Translations under genes and position numbers: made by a program | Notes under the pieces: model-generated | Told to the model about the DNA's origin: nothing | The model's database searches: none | Seen by the model: the letters and a program-made list of their open reading frames with translations, nothing else | In this document: positions 38,055 through 49,885 of the stretch, one piece after another | Layout: each line of letters opens with the position of its first letter | Numbering within the stretch: the first letter of the stretch is position 1 | NCBI GenBank assembly: GCA_025890175.1 | Contig: JANPYM010000017.1 | Coordinates: 604,659-668,658 of the forward strand | Length of the DNA stretch: 64,000 nt | From: Ciborinia camelliae | Taxonomy: Eukaryota; Ascomycota; Leotiomycetes; Helotiales; Sclerotiniaceae | Direction: 5' to 3'

Positions 38055-39608
38055 ATGGCAGCCAATCCCGGGCTTCTGGGCTACCTCGATCGCAATGCCG
38101 ATGCGCCTCCGCCAACTCCATCGCCTCAACTTCCGGCTCAAGAACGGGCAAGTCGTCATGCAATCGCAAATAAGCTGAGAGTATCCAAAAAGCAACGTCC
38201 CGCATCTGCCAACATGAATAGAGCTCATAATCCGGAGCATGCTTCTGAACAGCCAGCCGGATTTCCGCAAAGAAATACAGTTCATGGAGGACACCAAACG
38301 TACCCACAGTATGAACAAGAACAAGAACAAGAACAAGAACAACAGAACCGCGATAAATTCGATACTTCTACAGTGGGCGACGACTTTGATTATACTGTGA
38401 GCCAGGAAAACTTTTCGAGCGGGCAGAATATGGCAGGTGTTGATGTCAATGATGAATATAACAGAAGGGTTCCGGATGAGGCGGGACAAGATGAATATTA
38501 TCAGGCTGCGCAATATCATAACGGCGACGATAGAGATCCACGGGATGATTCTGATCTTGGAAATGATTATAGCGATGGTGCGCCAGTAACCCATCATTTA
38601 CAAACCACCCTTTACCAAAATAATGGTCAAGGACCGCACCCACAACAAGCTCTTGGAGCATCCATCTGGAAACATAGCCAGACACCAAAACCCGTAATTC
38701 AGTCACAACCACAAAAGCCGGCAATCCAGGCACAAGCGTCACAGCTTAGTCCAACAAAACATAAGATCGCTGGTCGCTTCAATCCGCCCAGACCCGGCCA
38801 GGTAGATACTCTTGCAAATCGTCCAAAGAATGGAATCCAAACAATTGAAACTTCTCGAAAGCGAGTTTTCGACGAAGGGGTATTTTCGCCATTACCGAAG
38901 GTTGGAAAGTCCTCTCAAGTAGTTGAAAGCCTTGAGAATGCCATACCTCTTGGTCTTGCGCCTTACAATATTCCACCGCCACGCACTCAAAATATGCAGC
39001 CAGCTCAAATTGATGAAGTTTCTGATGACGAAGAGTACTCCGATGAAAGCCACATAGACGAACAACCAGCACTTCAATCCCGACCAGTCGATCGACTCCC
39101 AACAGCAAACTTACAACATCAAAATGGCAACCTCAATCTTGCTAGCATCGAGCTTGATTATGACGATGCCACTTTAAAAAAAATGAAATACAACCAGCTC
39201 AGAGACGAGTCTTTTGAAGCTACTCCAGCCGCTTGCGAACAGTCCAGCGAGCCAGACATGTCGTTATCAGAGCGCACTCTTTCAGAACGTGTTAGCTACC
39301 ATGTTGAACAACCTCGATCGTCAGATGGACAAGATACGGATAAGCAGCGCACCGCTATGGCTGAATTCTTCGGCAACTTATCCCAGGATGAATGGGAGGA
39401 AGCAGGGGATTGGTTTTTAGAGAGGTTCGCAGAAACTTTGCGTTCACTTAAGGATGCTAAAATAGAAAAGAGGAACGCGGTTGCACGCTTTGAAAAGGAA
39501 ATAGAGCAGAGGGAAAGAGATGTGAGAGGAAGTCTACAGGCCTACCATGAAGATATGGAACGTATGAAAAGGGGCGCTAAAGGAGTCATTGAGGGGAAGA
39601 CGATATAG
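38055..39608 (+). CDS. Ecm11-domain protein, candidate meiotic synaptonemal-complex component (517 aa)
   Basis: A single frame. The ATG at 38055 has G at -3 and G at +4; an in-frame ATG at 38007 would add 16 residues. Most of the protein is hydrophilic and disordered, with an EQ repeat (YEQEQEQEQEQQ, near residue 90), Pro/Gln-rich stretches and acidic patches. The last 90 residues are ordered: MAEFFGNLSQDEWEEAGDWF, then LERFAETLRSLKDAKIEKR and a charged helix FEKEIEQRERDV. The pattern FF-x-x-L-x-x-x-x-WEEAGDWF followed by a basic helix matches the C-terminal Ecm11 domain as I know it. In budding yeast Ecm11 pairs with Gmc2 in the central element of the synaptonemal complex and is SUMOylated. 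Function in filamentous fungi is less clear. Assignment rests on the C-terminus only. Confidence 0.7.
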   Translation: MAANPGLLGYLDRNADAPPPTPSPQLPAQERASRHAIANKLRVSKKQRPASANMNRAHNPEHASEQPAGFPQRNTVHGGHQTYPQYEQEQEQEQEQQNRDKFDTSTVGDDFDYTVSQENFSSGQNMAGVDVNDEYNRRVPDEAGQDEYYQAAQYHNGDDRDPRDDSDLGNDYSDGAPVTHHLQTTLYQNNGQGPHPQQALGASIWKHSQTPKPVIQSQPQKPAIQAQASQLSPTKHKIAGRFNPPRPGQVDTLANRPKNGIQTIETSRKRVFDEGVFSPLPKVGKSSQVVESLENAIPLGLAPYNIPPPRTQNMQPAQIDEVSDDEEYSDESHIDEQPALQSRPVDRLPTANLQHQNGNLNLASIELDYDDATLKKMKYNQLRDESFEATPAACEQSSEPDMSLSERTLSERVSYHVEQPRSSDGQDTDKQRTAMAEFFGNLSQDEWEEAGDWFLERFAETLRSLKDAKIEKRNAVARFEKEIEQRERDVRGSLQAYHEDMERMKRGAKGVIEGKTI

Positions 39609-40322
39609 ACAAGCGTGACTGGTACGATTGCTGATTGCGTCGCTGATGGTGCAGGGAATAAATCTTCACGATGTACAGAGCTTATCGCATCTGGAAAACT
39701 CGAGCTTCGATCCGACGCACATGGAGCTTATATGTAGTAGCTATCAAATTATGTTAATATGTGCCGGATGGATCATTCGGCGGGGGTAATGAAAACGCCT
39801 GGGTTTTGGCGACGGGGAACGGAACGATGAGATGAGATGAGTCTTGTACTTTGCATTTGGCAGGGAGTTCTACGCTGGCTATTTCGAGATACCCATTTGC
39901 TTTGTACTTAGGTAATGGCAGCATATCAATTTTGCAATTGTACATGCATTACCATGATGCTCAATTTCGATTACAATCTAAATCTGTCCGAGAGTGTCCC
40001 TACGCATAATAGTCGTCAAGCGAGAGTGCTACAGTAAAGATGACCCCCTTTAGATTTAAGTCCATGATGTCACAAACATTAGCCATTAGTTAGATGTTCT
40101 TGTAAACGGGGCATATTCATCCGCTTTCATATCAAAGCTCATCAATGTTTATCTCGGGCTCATGTTTACCCCCAGTCCTTGGATCTACTGTTATGGACCT
40201 AGGATTGCTGACCGGTTTGGATGAGTGTGCATTTTGCGGTTTCACATGAAGAGATTCGGGAGTTTATTTTGAGTCGTGGAATACCCGCGGCCTACCTCGA
40301 GAATCGTCACATGGCGATGCGA
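39609..40322. other. Intergenic between convergent genes
   Basis: Downstream region of both the Ecm11-like gene (+) and the P-loop kinase gene (-). No gene or clear repeat seen. Confidence 0.4.
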
Positions 40323-41346
40323 TCAAATCTTTTCCACGTCTCGAACGCGTCGATCTTTCCCCACAACCAATCGTAACTGTTTCCCCTTCCACTCTTCTTC
40401 CGGGGCCCGCGCTCGGAATATCCCCCGTCGCACGCCGTCGAGAAATAACTCATAGGCGGGGTAATAGCCATCGACGAATAGCTTCACCTGCTCGTCCGTC
40501 ATGCCCGTTCCTTTTTCCCGCCGCAACGCGCGCTCTTGCTCCTGTCTCCATTCGTAGACGTATTGTGGGTCCTGCGCATCGAGGTGGATGAAGATGTCAA
40601 AGGTGTCGGTCATGACGTCGTAGGCTTTTAATTTCTCGTTCACGAAGAGCAGCGAGGATAGTGCGTGGTCGCGGAGGGTCGTGGGGGTGGTGCAGGTTTG
40701 GGGAAGCGCGAGACTGGCTTCGTGGGCAAGGGCGATGGCTGCGGCGGGGAGCGCGCGAAATCCTACACACCAGCCTTCGAAGAGGATTATTTGCACCGCG
40801 CGCTGGTTGCGGCTTGCGTCGTTCACGGTGCGGAAGGTCGAGGATCGATCGCCGAGCCCGGAGTGCAGGGATTTATCGTACGAGGGGATGTTGGTTGGCT
40901 GGGGTGGGGATTGGAGGAGCGAGGTGAAGAGTGCGCGGGCTAACGGGATATCGTGCGTGCCTTGTTGGAGGGGTGGTTAGCGGGTTTTACAGATATGGAT
41001 GAGGATTGTAGGTGAGAAGGATAGAAATACCAGGTTCTCCTCTAAACCGCACCAGTTTGTTAGACTCGTTCTGGCTTGCCAATTTCTTTTGGTCTTCCCG
41101 GGTCAAATACAAATCGTCGATACTCAGGACTAAAGTCTCGAGCCCATGGTCTTCCGTGAGGATTTTGTGGAGAGTATTAACGAGGGTGGTTTTTCCGGCT
41201 CCTTGAATACCGTTTAGACCGATGATGAAGGGGCGAGTCGGGTGTGTTCTTTGGTGATGGGAGAAATGACTGAGGATAAATGGAAGGATATGCGGGGTTT
41301 TGTCGTCATTCATGGTGAAATTAGGGATTGGGTTCGAGAGAGTCAT
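40323..41346 (-). CDS. Tda10/D-glycerate 3-kinase-like P-loop ATPase (317 aa, two exons)
   Basis: Exons 41031-41346 and 40323-40960, intron 70 nt with a CGCTAACC branch site; phases agree. The Walker A motif GLNGIQGAGKTT lies at residues 43-54, then LVLSIDDLYL at about 73-82 (the SxDDFY-like substrate motif of phosphoribulokinase/uridine-kinase-like enzymes). After the splice come EPGTHDIPLARALF and later ILFEGWCVGF, followed by a C-terminal conserved block with VDGYYPAYELF. This is the architecture of yeast Tda10 and of plant and fungal D-glycerate 3-kinases. In plants the enzyme returns glycerate to 3-phosphoglycerate; the fungal substrate is not established. A start at 41313 (306 aa) is an alternative. 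The GC content of exon 2 is higher than that of its neighbours. Confidence 0.88.
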
Positions 41347-42123
41347 GGTGAGAGAGATAATAGAGATAAAATGCAATTGAGGTCCCAAAAATGGGTGTCA
41401 GAAATGGGTGAGGGGGAGAGCATCATGGTTCGGGATTGCGGGGTGTACCTAGTTTGATTCCCCACTGTCCGTGGTGAATGGGAAGCCCGTCGGAAATGTT
41501 AGAATGTTCTTCCGAGAGTTACAGAATAAGGTTATGGTGAATGCGGTTAGTGAAATTAGGGACTGGCTTCTCATTCACATGTGAATTGAAAAAGAGAAAG
41601 AGAGGATACAAGGCTGAAGAGTAAATAAATCAATAAATAAATTAATAAACAAATCAATATCCAAGATTGTTTGACTTTTGACTAATAAGGTACCTGTGTA
41701 CCTACTAGTATTTCTACCAAAAATTATCAAGGTAGAGTTTACTCCATACACCAGTAAACAATTGATTGTTTTCAGTGAATATTCGCATGTGAAAAAGGAT
41801 CCATCAATCAATCATCATACTGGGCCGGTACTGCGTGCAGCTGCCCGTCCCATCGTACCCCGGAAATGTGGAGTCATGGGAACCAGAGCTTAACCTCGTA
41901 TCGTAAGCGTGTACCGAGGTATGAATGTTCCAATGGCCCTGCAACAAAGCAACCGAGCCATTTCTACATCAACATTACCCTTATTAACATCGCTCAGTCG
42001 ACGGCTTCTCTTCTTCATCTTTTTCTTCAATCTTCTCCTCGCTCCCATATACATCATCAATCCTTCCTTCTATTCTAATCCATATTTGAGCAATTGAAGA
42101 TCGCAGATATCATACAAACAACC
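41347..42123. promoter_or_regulatory. Divergent upstream region of the P-loop kinase and fox2 genes
   Basis: About 780 bp shared by two divergent genes. AAATAAATC-like repeats lie near 41620-41660. The sequence just before the fox2 ATG is CT-rich (TCTTCTTCATC) as in many fungal leaders. Two CCG/CGG half sites could be fatty-acid regulator (FarA-type CCTCGG) sites, but no exact CCTCGG stands out. Confidence 0.3.
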
Positions 42124-45100
42124 ATGTCGGAGCTACGTTATGATGGTCAAGTTGTCGTTGTGACGGGAGCCGGAGGTGGATTAGGGAAAGCATATGCTCT
42201 CTTTTTTGGCTCAAGGGGTGCGAGTGTAGTTGTCAATGATCTTGGGGGATCATTCAAGGGCGAGGGTACTTCGACAAAGGTATCTATTCCTTCCTATGAT
42301 CAATTAGCCATCTTACATTCCTAAACATTCCTAAACATCCGACTAACATCATCTCAAGGCCGCAGATGTTGTGGTCGACGAAATCAAAGCCCAAGGCGGA
42401 AAAGCCGTAGCCAACTACGATAGTGTCACGGAGGGCGAGAAGATAATTGAAACCGCCATCCAAAGCTATGGCCGCATCGACATCCTTCTTAACAATGCCG
42501 GCATCCTTCGCGATGTTTCGTTTAAGAACATGCAAGATAAAGATTGGGATTTGATTATCGATGTCCATGTAAAGGGATCATATAAGTGTGCGAGGGCAGC
42601 GTGGCCACATTTCAGAAAACAAAAGTATGGAAGAGTTATCAACACAGCTAGTGCGGCGGGTTTGTTTGGAAGCTTTGGTCAAACGAATTACTCGGCGGCG
42701 AAATTGGCGATGGTTGGCTTCACAGAGACGTTGGCGAAGGAGGGTGCGAAATATAACATCCACGCCAATGTCATTGCTCCTATTGGTATGTTTCTCGTTT
42801 CCTTCCGAGAATTCGTCGGCCACTAATGAAGAATAGCTGCTAGTCGAATGACCCAAACTGTCATGCCACCTGAGATTCTCGAAAACCTGAAACCAGATTG
42901 GGTGGTTCCTCTTGTGGCCGTTTTGGTACATAAGGATGCCCAGGAGAATGGCTCGATCTTTGAAGTTGGCGGTGGGCATGTTGCCAAGCTTCGGTGGGAA
43001 CGCTCAAGTGGTTTATTGCTCAAGGCAGATGATTCATATACTCCAGGAGCTATTTTGAAAAAATGGGACCAAGTCAGTAACTTCAAGGATGCCGAATATC
43101 CTTCTGGTCCTGCGGATTTTATGAGCCTTCTTGAGAAATCAATGGAGATGGGTCCAAATGAGCAAGGGGAGACTCTTGATTTTAAAGGAAAGGTTGCTTT
43201 AGTTACTGGTGGAGGTGCCGGGTAAGCAATCAAAGTCTGATTTCAAAGTGTTAAGCTAATATTGTTAGTATTGGTCGATGCTACTGCTTAGCCTTCGCCA
43301 AATACGGTGCCTCGGTCGTTGTTAATGATTTGATGAATCCAGATGATGTTGTTCAGGAAATTCAAAAGTCCGGTGGCAAAGCTGTTGGTATCAAGGCATC
43401 TGCTGAAGATGGAGATACTGTTGTCAAAGCTGCTATCGATGCTTATGGACGCATCGATATCATTATTAATAATGCTGGTATTCTCCGCGATAAAGCTTTC
43501 ACCAACATGGATGATAAGATGTGGGATCAAGTTGTGGCTGTCCATCTTCGAGGCACATACAAAGTCACCAAGGCTGCATGGCCATACTTCTTGAAGCAAA
43601 AGTATGGTCGTGTAGTAAATACTACTTCTACCAGTGGTATTTATGGTAACTTTGGACAATCCAATTACGCCGCTGCTGTAAGTTCAATTCCGTGACCTAG
43701 AAGATCATTGCTGACTCAAGAAGAAATGTGGTATTCTCGGTTTCTCTCGTGCCCTTGCTCGTGAAGGTGCCAAATACAATATTTATGTTAATACAATTGC
43801 ACCAAACGCTGGTACTGCGATGACCAGAACCATTATGCCAGAAGAGATGGTTCAAGCTTTCAAACCAGACTACATAGCGCCACTAGTCGTCGCTCTTTGC
43901 AGTGACAAAGTCCCAAAACCACCCACTGGAGGCCTTTTTGAAGTTGGTAGCGGATGGGTTGGACGAACAAGATGGCAAAGAACAGGTGGACATGGTTTCC
44001 CAGTCGATGTTAAACTTACCCCAGAAGAGGTTTTGAAGAACTGGGAGCGAATCACCAACTTTGATGATGGACGAACGGATAACCCTGAAGATAGCCAAGA
44101 TGGTTTGAAGAGTATCATGGCGAATATGCAAAATAAGAAGGGTGGTGCGAGCAAGGTATGAAACCTTCTCCCCAATTTTGGAATGGGCGTCTTATATATC
44201 ATAAAAAAATAAGGATATTTGTTAACCTATTTTCTGTCACAGAAAACTGAGAAAAAGGTTGAGGTGAACCAAGAGATTCTTGATAAAATTGCTGCTGCAA
44301 AGAAAGCTGAAGCGAGTGGAAGTGAATTCAAATTTGAGGAGCGTGATATCATGTTATACAATCTCGGAGTCGGAGCAAAGAAATCAGAATTGTCTCTAGT
44401 TTTGTAAGATGCCCCTTTCTTTCGTATAAAACTCGACTAATAGAGATGTAGTGAGGGTGATGAAAACTTTCAGCCTCTTCCAACTTTTGGTGTCATTCCA
44501 CCATTCAACGCCGAAGCGCCTTTCTCCTTTGATGAAATTGTCCCCAACTTCTCCCCCATGATGCTCCTCCACGGCGAACAATATCTCGAAATCTCTTCCT
44601 ATCCAATTCCTACCTCTGGCACTCTCATCTCATCCCCAAAACTACTCGAAGTAGTTGATAAAGGCAGTGCGGCCGTTGTGAAAATTGGAACCACAACAAC
44701 GGAAAAGGAAACGGGGAAGAAAGTTTTCTACAATGAACAAACCGTTTTCTTGCGAGGTAGTGGTGGATTCGGGGGTGATAGAAAGGGGATGGATAGGGGA
44801 AATAGTACGCGAGCTAACAAAGTCCCGGAAAGAGATCCGGATGTGGTGGTGGAGGAGAAAACGACCGAGGAACAGGCGGTGCTTTATAGATTGAGTGGTG
44901 ATGTGAGTGTTTTCCTCTACCATCGTAACTTTCGTGACCTAACGGAAAATCATAGTACAACCCGCTTCACGTCGACCCCGCATTCGCAGCGGTGGGTGGA
45001 TTCAAAGCTCCCATTCTCCATGGTCTTTGCTTCATGGGTATTGCAGGTAAAGCGGTATATCAAACGTCAGCCCCCCCTTCTTCATCCACCTTCCATATCC

Positions 45101-45348
45101 ATCTCTCCCATCTTTTTTTTTTTTCGGATTTCGGGCCCGCCCCTCGCTAACTATGAAATAGATTTGGCCCCTACCGAAATATCAAGGTCCGCTTTGCAGG
45201 CACCGTCTTCCCGGGCCAAACATTGGTCACGGAGATGTGGAAGGTGGGGATCCGTCACGTGGTCTTTCAGACGAAGGTTAAGGAGACGGGGAAATTGTGT
45301 ATTGGGGGGGCGGGCGTGGAGCTGCTGGGGGAGAGGGGGTTGTTGTAG
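42124..45348 (+). CDS. fox2: Peroxisomal multifunctional beta-oxidation enzyme Fox2 (3-hydroxyacyl-CoA dehydrogenase / enoyl-CoA hydratase 2; 906 aa, nine exons)
   Basis: Exons 42124-42279, 42359-42785, 42837-43221, 43269-43677, 43721-44155, 44243-44403, 44452-44902, 44956-45065 and 45162-45348; all phases fit and give 906 aa, the family length. Domains: a first SDR dehydrogenase ([12 protein letters not shown] near 15-26, NNAG, YSAAKLA), a second SDR ([12 protein letters not shown] near residue 315, NNAGILRD, and [13 protein letters not shown] across intron 4), and a C-terminal hot-dog hydratase-2 with the DYNPLHVDP motif at about 808-816 and the [13 protein letters not shown] helix. It carries out the second and third steps of peroxisomal beta-oxidation via D-3-hydroxyacyl-CoA. 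Unlike yeast Fox2, the predicted C-terminus ([13 protein letters not shown]) has no PTS1 tripeptide. Confidence 0.95.
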
Positions 45349-45680
45349 AGAGTGGTTTGTTGTGGATTTGGAAATGGGATGGGGGATGGGGATGGGGGAA
45401 GGGGGAAGGATGTGAAAAATGAAAAATGAGAGATCAGCCGTTCATGGAAGGAGATTTGTATGGGGGCCTTTCTTGGGTTTGATTAGAGATTGGGAAATTG
45501 GGAAATTGGGAAATCAAATGAATTAAGCTGGATTGGATTGGATTAGATTGGATTGATCACTCGTGTTATTCGATTGATTGACCCGTGAGATTTAGCGGGG
45601 GGGGGGCCTACTGCCGGATCGGACTGGTAGGTATGCATTTTTATTTTTCTTTGTGTTCGCCTGTGCACTGTTGCAAATAT

Positions 45681-45712
<32 letters not shown>

Positions 45713-45971
45713 TGTTTCTCTTTTGTGAGGATTCTGTCTTTCTTTTATGAGATTCATGAGATTCGTAAGATTCATGATATTCGTGACGTTCATGACGTTC
45801 ATCAAAAGGGTATCTTATCATACAATATCTTATCATATCTTATCAAACCCCCCCAAAACACCAAACACCTAACAGAAGCAGAAGCAGAAGCAGAAGCACA
45901 AGCCGTTCCCGCAGCTAGCTCTCAGGCAAGCGCCTCTCACGTCTCCCCATAAAATCTCCCTCCCATCCTTA
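45349..45971. other. Intergenic between convergent genes, with TATG array
   Basis: Contains a GTAT/TATG tetranucleotide run at about 45684-45714, a G10 run near 45597-45606 and GATTC/GTTCATGAC repeats near 45748-45805. No gene supported. Confidence 0.5.
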
Positions 45972-46990
45972 TCAAATCTTCCTCGTCCCTTTCGATATTG
46001 AACTCGAACTCGATTTCGATATCGAACTCGGCGCCTCGGATACCTGGGGTACCTCGGATACCTCGGATACCTCAAACGCCATCTTCTTCATCTTCTTCAT
46101 CTTCTTCATCTTCACCTTCTTCCCGTGGCCTTTCTCTACATCATTCTCTACATCTTTCTCAGCTTCATTCTCAGCTTCATTCTCCACATCATTCGTGATC
46201 GGTGTAGAAGGCGCCTCATCAATCCGTTCCATGCCCCGCGTGCCTCGTCGCGGATGATGGTGCGCGAATGTGGATGTGGATGTGGATGTGAATGTGGATG
46301 GGAATGTGGCGCGGCGCGGGGTGAGCGCAACAACGACTTTCCGGGCGGAGGAACGCAGTTTTGCCCGCATTTCCCAGGATCGTCGTTTGCTGAGGTAGAA
46401 GAGGGTTGATGTTGTTACTAGGGGGGAGAGAGGGGTTAGTGAGGGGGGTTAGTGAGGTTGTGGGGGGTGGGGGGGAAGGGAGGGGGGATGGGAGGGTGAA
46501 GGGGGGAAAGGAGGGGGGAAGGGGAGGGGGAAGGGGAAGGGAGTAGGAGTTAAGGAACAAGGGACGTAGGGGAGTTCATACTTCAAAAACACACACGCCG
46601 ACCACCGCAACGATAATAGCAATCATGGCCCCATTCGACAACTGGACGCCCCCGCCCGACGTCCCCGATGCACCGGCATCGCTATCGGCGCCGCTGCTCC
46701 CGCCCGCACTCGCGGCGTCGCCGGCGCTCGGATCGTCTGGGAGCTGCGGCTCGGTCGTCGCCAGCGCGGAGAAAAATGAGGCGATTGAGTTCGAGGATAG
46801 GGCGGGCGTGAGGGGGGTGGTGGGGGGGAGGGGTGGAGGTGGATGATGGGGTTGATGTGGATGTGGATGCGGATGTTACGAAGGAATTCTGAGCTAGCGT
46901 TTTATGTGGAAAGAGAATGAGGATGAGGATGAGGATGAGATAGGGAAGGATATAAATGAAGGGTTGTTGGGGGTGGGATATGGCTTTCAT
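45972..46990 (-). CDS. Single-pass membrane protein, Ser/Thr-rich ectodomain, reading frame interrupted
   Basis: Minus-strand pieces of one probable gene. From 46990 a signal peptide (hydrophobic LPYLILILILILF, then ALAQ-like cleavage) leads into a Ser/Thr/Pro stretch (STSTSTPSSTSTPPP). After a C-rich tract (about 46806-46835) the frame that makes sense shifts by one: SSNSIASFFSALATTEPQLP, a Gly/Ser linker, then the membrane segment GAMIAIIVAVVGVCVF (about 46580-46630). An intron of about 164 nt (46418-46581) leads to exon 45972-46417: TLFYLSKRRSWEMRAKLR, SARKVVVALTPRRATFP, an acidic ENEAEKDVEND region, a KKMKKMKKM run and a Ser-rich tail. The FY-x-x-KRR-x-W-x-x-R and ALTPRR blocks recall a fungal family of unknown function with a short cytoplasmic tail. 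The homopolymer frameshift may be a sequencing error or a true lesion. The splice phase at the intron is also not clean. Confidence 0.55.
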
Positions 46991-47172
46991 GGTGTATGGA
47001 TGTATGTATGTAATGCGATAAAGAAAGAAAGAAAGAAAGAATCCTGGAATCCAATGCTAAAACTTCGAGATAATATAGGAGGTACTTGTAGATGTAGATG
47101 TAGATGTAGACCCCGATGATAAATGAATGAACCAATCGTACTCGAGGGTAAAGTGGTGAAGAAGGGGGAAAG

Positions 47173-47212
<40 letters not shown>

Positions 47213-49885
47213 AACTCCTGACGCCGTGATTATGATTGTGATTGTGATTGTGATTGTGGCATACAGGACCTGAATCGTACAGAAATGAAAAAGGAAAAAC
47301 GATAAATTATTATAGGTATTGAAGGGAGAATATTGTGTTGGGATGAGATGCGATGTGATGTGGAAATCTAGATGATATATCTAGGTAGTAGGTAGGTATC
47401 ATATATCTATACCTACCTACCTACCTTGATGCAATCTATATATTAATTACCTTATTACGATATCCATCCATCCATCCATCCACCTATCCATCTATCCAAT
47501 ACCTATCATTATAAGCGCAGAACGAGGTACCTACATACATACCTACCTACTTACCTACCTACATACCTCCAGTTATCCTTGGTATGAAGGTCTCCGAATG
47601 GGCTCCGAATGGTCTATTCATGCTCATTCCATACATCACACTCATATCATACATCATACAATATATCATACATCATACAATACATCATACATCATACATC
47701 ACCAGCCTTACCATTAGATGTTTGAGTATGAGTATGAGTTTCATACCGAAATAATCATCTACCTAGTACCTACCTAAACTGAGGTTGCTACAAATAAGTA
47801 TAACATGGATGGCAACAAGCGTAGCGTAGTCCCTTCATTTGATTCGTTCCGAGATTATTGTACTGTAAGCGCCGGGATTTGGATTGGTGGGTGGGGCTTT
47901 TACGGGGAACCTATGATATGCGGGGATGGGAGGATGGGATTGCTGATTTTCTTTGGGCGCGTGGGATGGGATGGGGGAGATGGATGGATTTTTTGGGAGT
48001 GGCTGTGGATGACACCGATGGAGGTTGAGGTAGGTGGAGGTAGAGATAGGTGGAGGTAGGTGAGGTAGGTGAGGTAGGTGAGACGCTGTGGGTTGGGGAT
48101 GGGGGGTGGAAATGCTGGGGATTGGTTGTGCGGGTTTGGGACTTTGGTGCTTGTATGTATGGTATTTCGTCCGTCCGTACCTTCATAATTTTACCGACAA
48201 CAGTTTTTCGCTTTTGAAGAAACATACCTAGTAGGTACATAGTAGGTATGTATGTATGTATGTATCGTCCTGCAAGTAAGTAATGATACTCCGGTAAGAT
48301 ATTTTTACACACATACATCTATTTTGCATACCGCATTTAATTACTCCGCAAGATATGCAACAGAACGCGTCCCGATCTTCGTGATTGGGTTTCGAGATGA
48401 GTGATGCTGGCCCCGGCCCGAGAGCTATATCGAGAAGTCTGCGTCTCGGTTGCTGGAGATGCCGTCTGTGGCATTGCGAATCGAATATGGGATGAGGTGA
48501 GTGTGGTTGGTTATTGAGGCGGCGAGATTCTACGCCCCCTCGCGTTATTTTCGCACTCGTTCTTTGGTTTGGGATTTGGGATTTGGAATTGGGGTTTTCA
48601 AAACGGGCGTGTGGGAAAGATTGGACGGGCTAAGTTAAGCGGTGGGTTTTTCATTCGAAGATACACGCTGGTGTTTTGTGGACATTTGGAGATCTTTTCT
48701 TTTGTGTTGGCTGGTGTTAGTGTTGGTGTTGCGCAATACACTCATTCCGAGTCATCTTATGTGTTCAATACTTTTGACTCCGGTAAGAGAATGCAGGCCT
48801 TGCATCTTAAAATAGATCATGCAGTTGGAGAGGGTAGGTGAGTTGCAGGTCGAAGCGGTTATGCGGTCAAGTATATTTTCGGGCGTTGGTCTCGCCTGAT
48901 GGTAAGTCTCGAGAGTTCTTTTTTGATCAAGACAAGTGTACCGCATAATCAATATCTACTCGTCTTCAACTGTTTGGTATGCCTGGAACAACGTGGAAGG
49001 GTTTCGGGGCAGGAGCAAAAAATCGATCTCTTTATTTTATTCCAATCGGTTTATATAATTCGATATCTTTTGATACCGAGGAAAAAAAGGATTTGGAAAA
49101 AGAAAAAGGACGTGTATACACCCCCTTTTCTTCAAGCTGTTTCGTTTCAGGCTCTATGGATCCTTCCTATCTACTAGGTAGGTTCTGTATTTTTGTGGAA
49201 ATCAATTGGTCCCGAAGTCGAGCAATTCTCATCAACACGTGTTTATCACGTGCTTGTTTCTGAAGTAAAAGTATATCTTCATTTGTAGGAACGTCGACAG
49301 AATGGGGAGTATTATCCTCAAAATAAGTTATTTTGGGAGGTCTTGTAGTTAATACCTCCATAATTCTGATTTTCTAGTTTGATGGTGTTATGGTAGAGGC
49401 TCAACAAAGATTGTACTGGCTCGTGTTGGCGATTGTTGATAGAAATGGAAGGAACGAAGGTCCTCCTGCCTCCACGGTCAAACTCACACACTCATGTATC
49501 AAAATTTTACTCTACCCCACATTCTTCTATCCTCAACCTTCAATCCCATCTTCAGTTGATTACATGTATCTCTTCATATTCATCTTCGTATACCTGCATT
49601 TCCTTCATATCTCGTCCGCTATCTATCTGAAGTAACAGACTTCCGACTGTTATTTGAAACCTATATCAAGACCTCATTATTGGAAGAGTAACTCAGGTGT
49701 ATTGAAGGAGATTGATTATCTTTCCACCAGGTTATTACCATACCCAGTTGTGAATAGGTAATTACTTTTGCATGGCCATCAGCCTTCCATCCACATAGTC
49801 GCCCGCCTCCCCACCCTGGTAGGAAGCCCCCCAAGCGTGAGAATTCTTAATATTAATGCATATTTAGTAGTTCATACTTGTCGAG
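46991..49885. other. Intergenic, microsatellite-rich, no confidently supported gene
   Basis: AAT/ATA trinucleotide array at about 47174-47211, GATTGT repeats at about 47233-47260, ACCT arrays at 47410-47426 and 47528-47570, ATACATC repeats at about 47625-47702, and AGGTGGAGGT/GGTAGGTGA units at about 48026-48081. A 64-codon minus-strand frame at 49167-49361 (MEVLTTRPPKITYFEDN start) has a protein-like composition but no recognised family and could be a remnant exon. Confidence 0.4.

Noticed and set aside
37962..38597. 211-codon minus frame over the Ecm11-like gene
   Set aside because: Antisense shadow; the sense frame has the conserved C-terminal domain.
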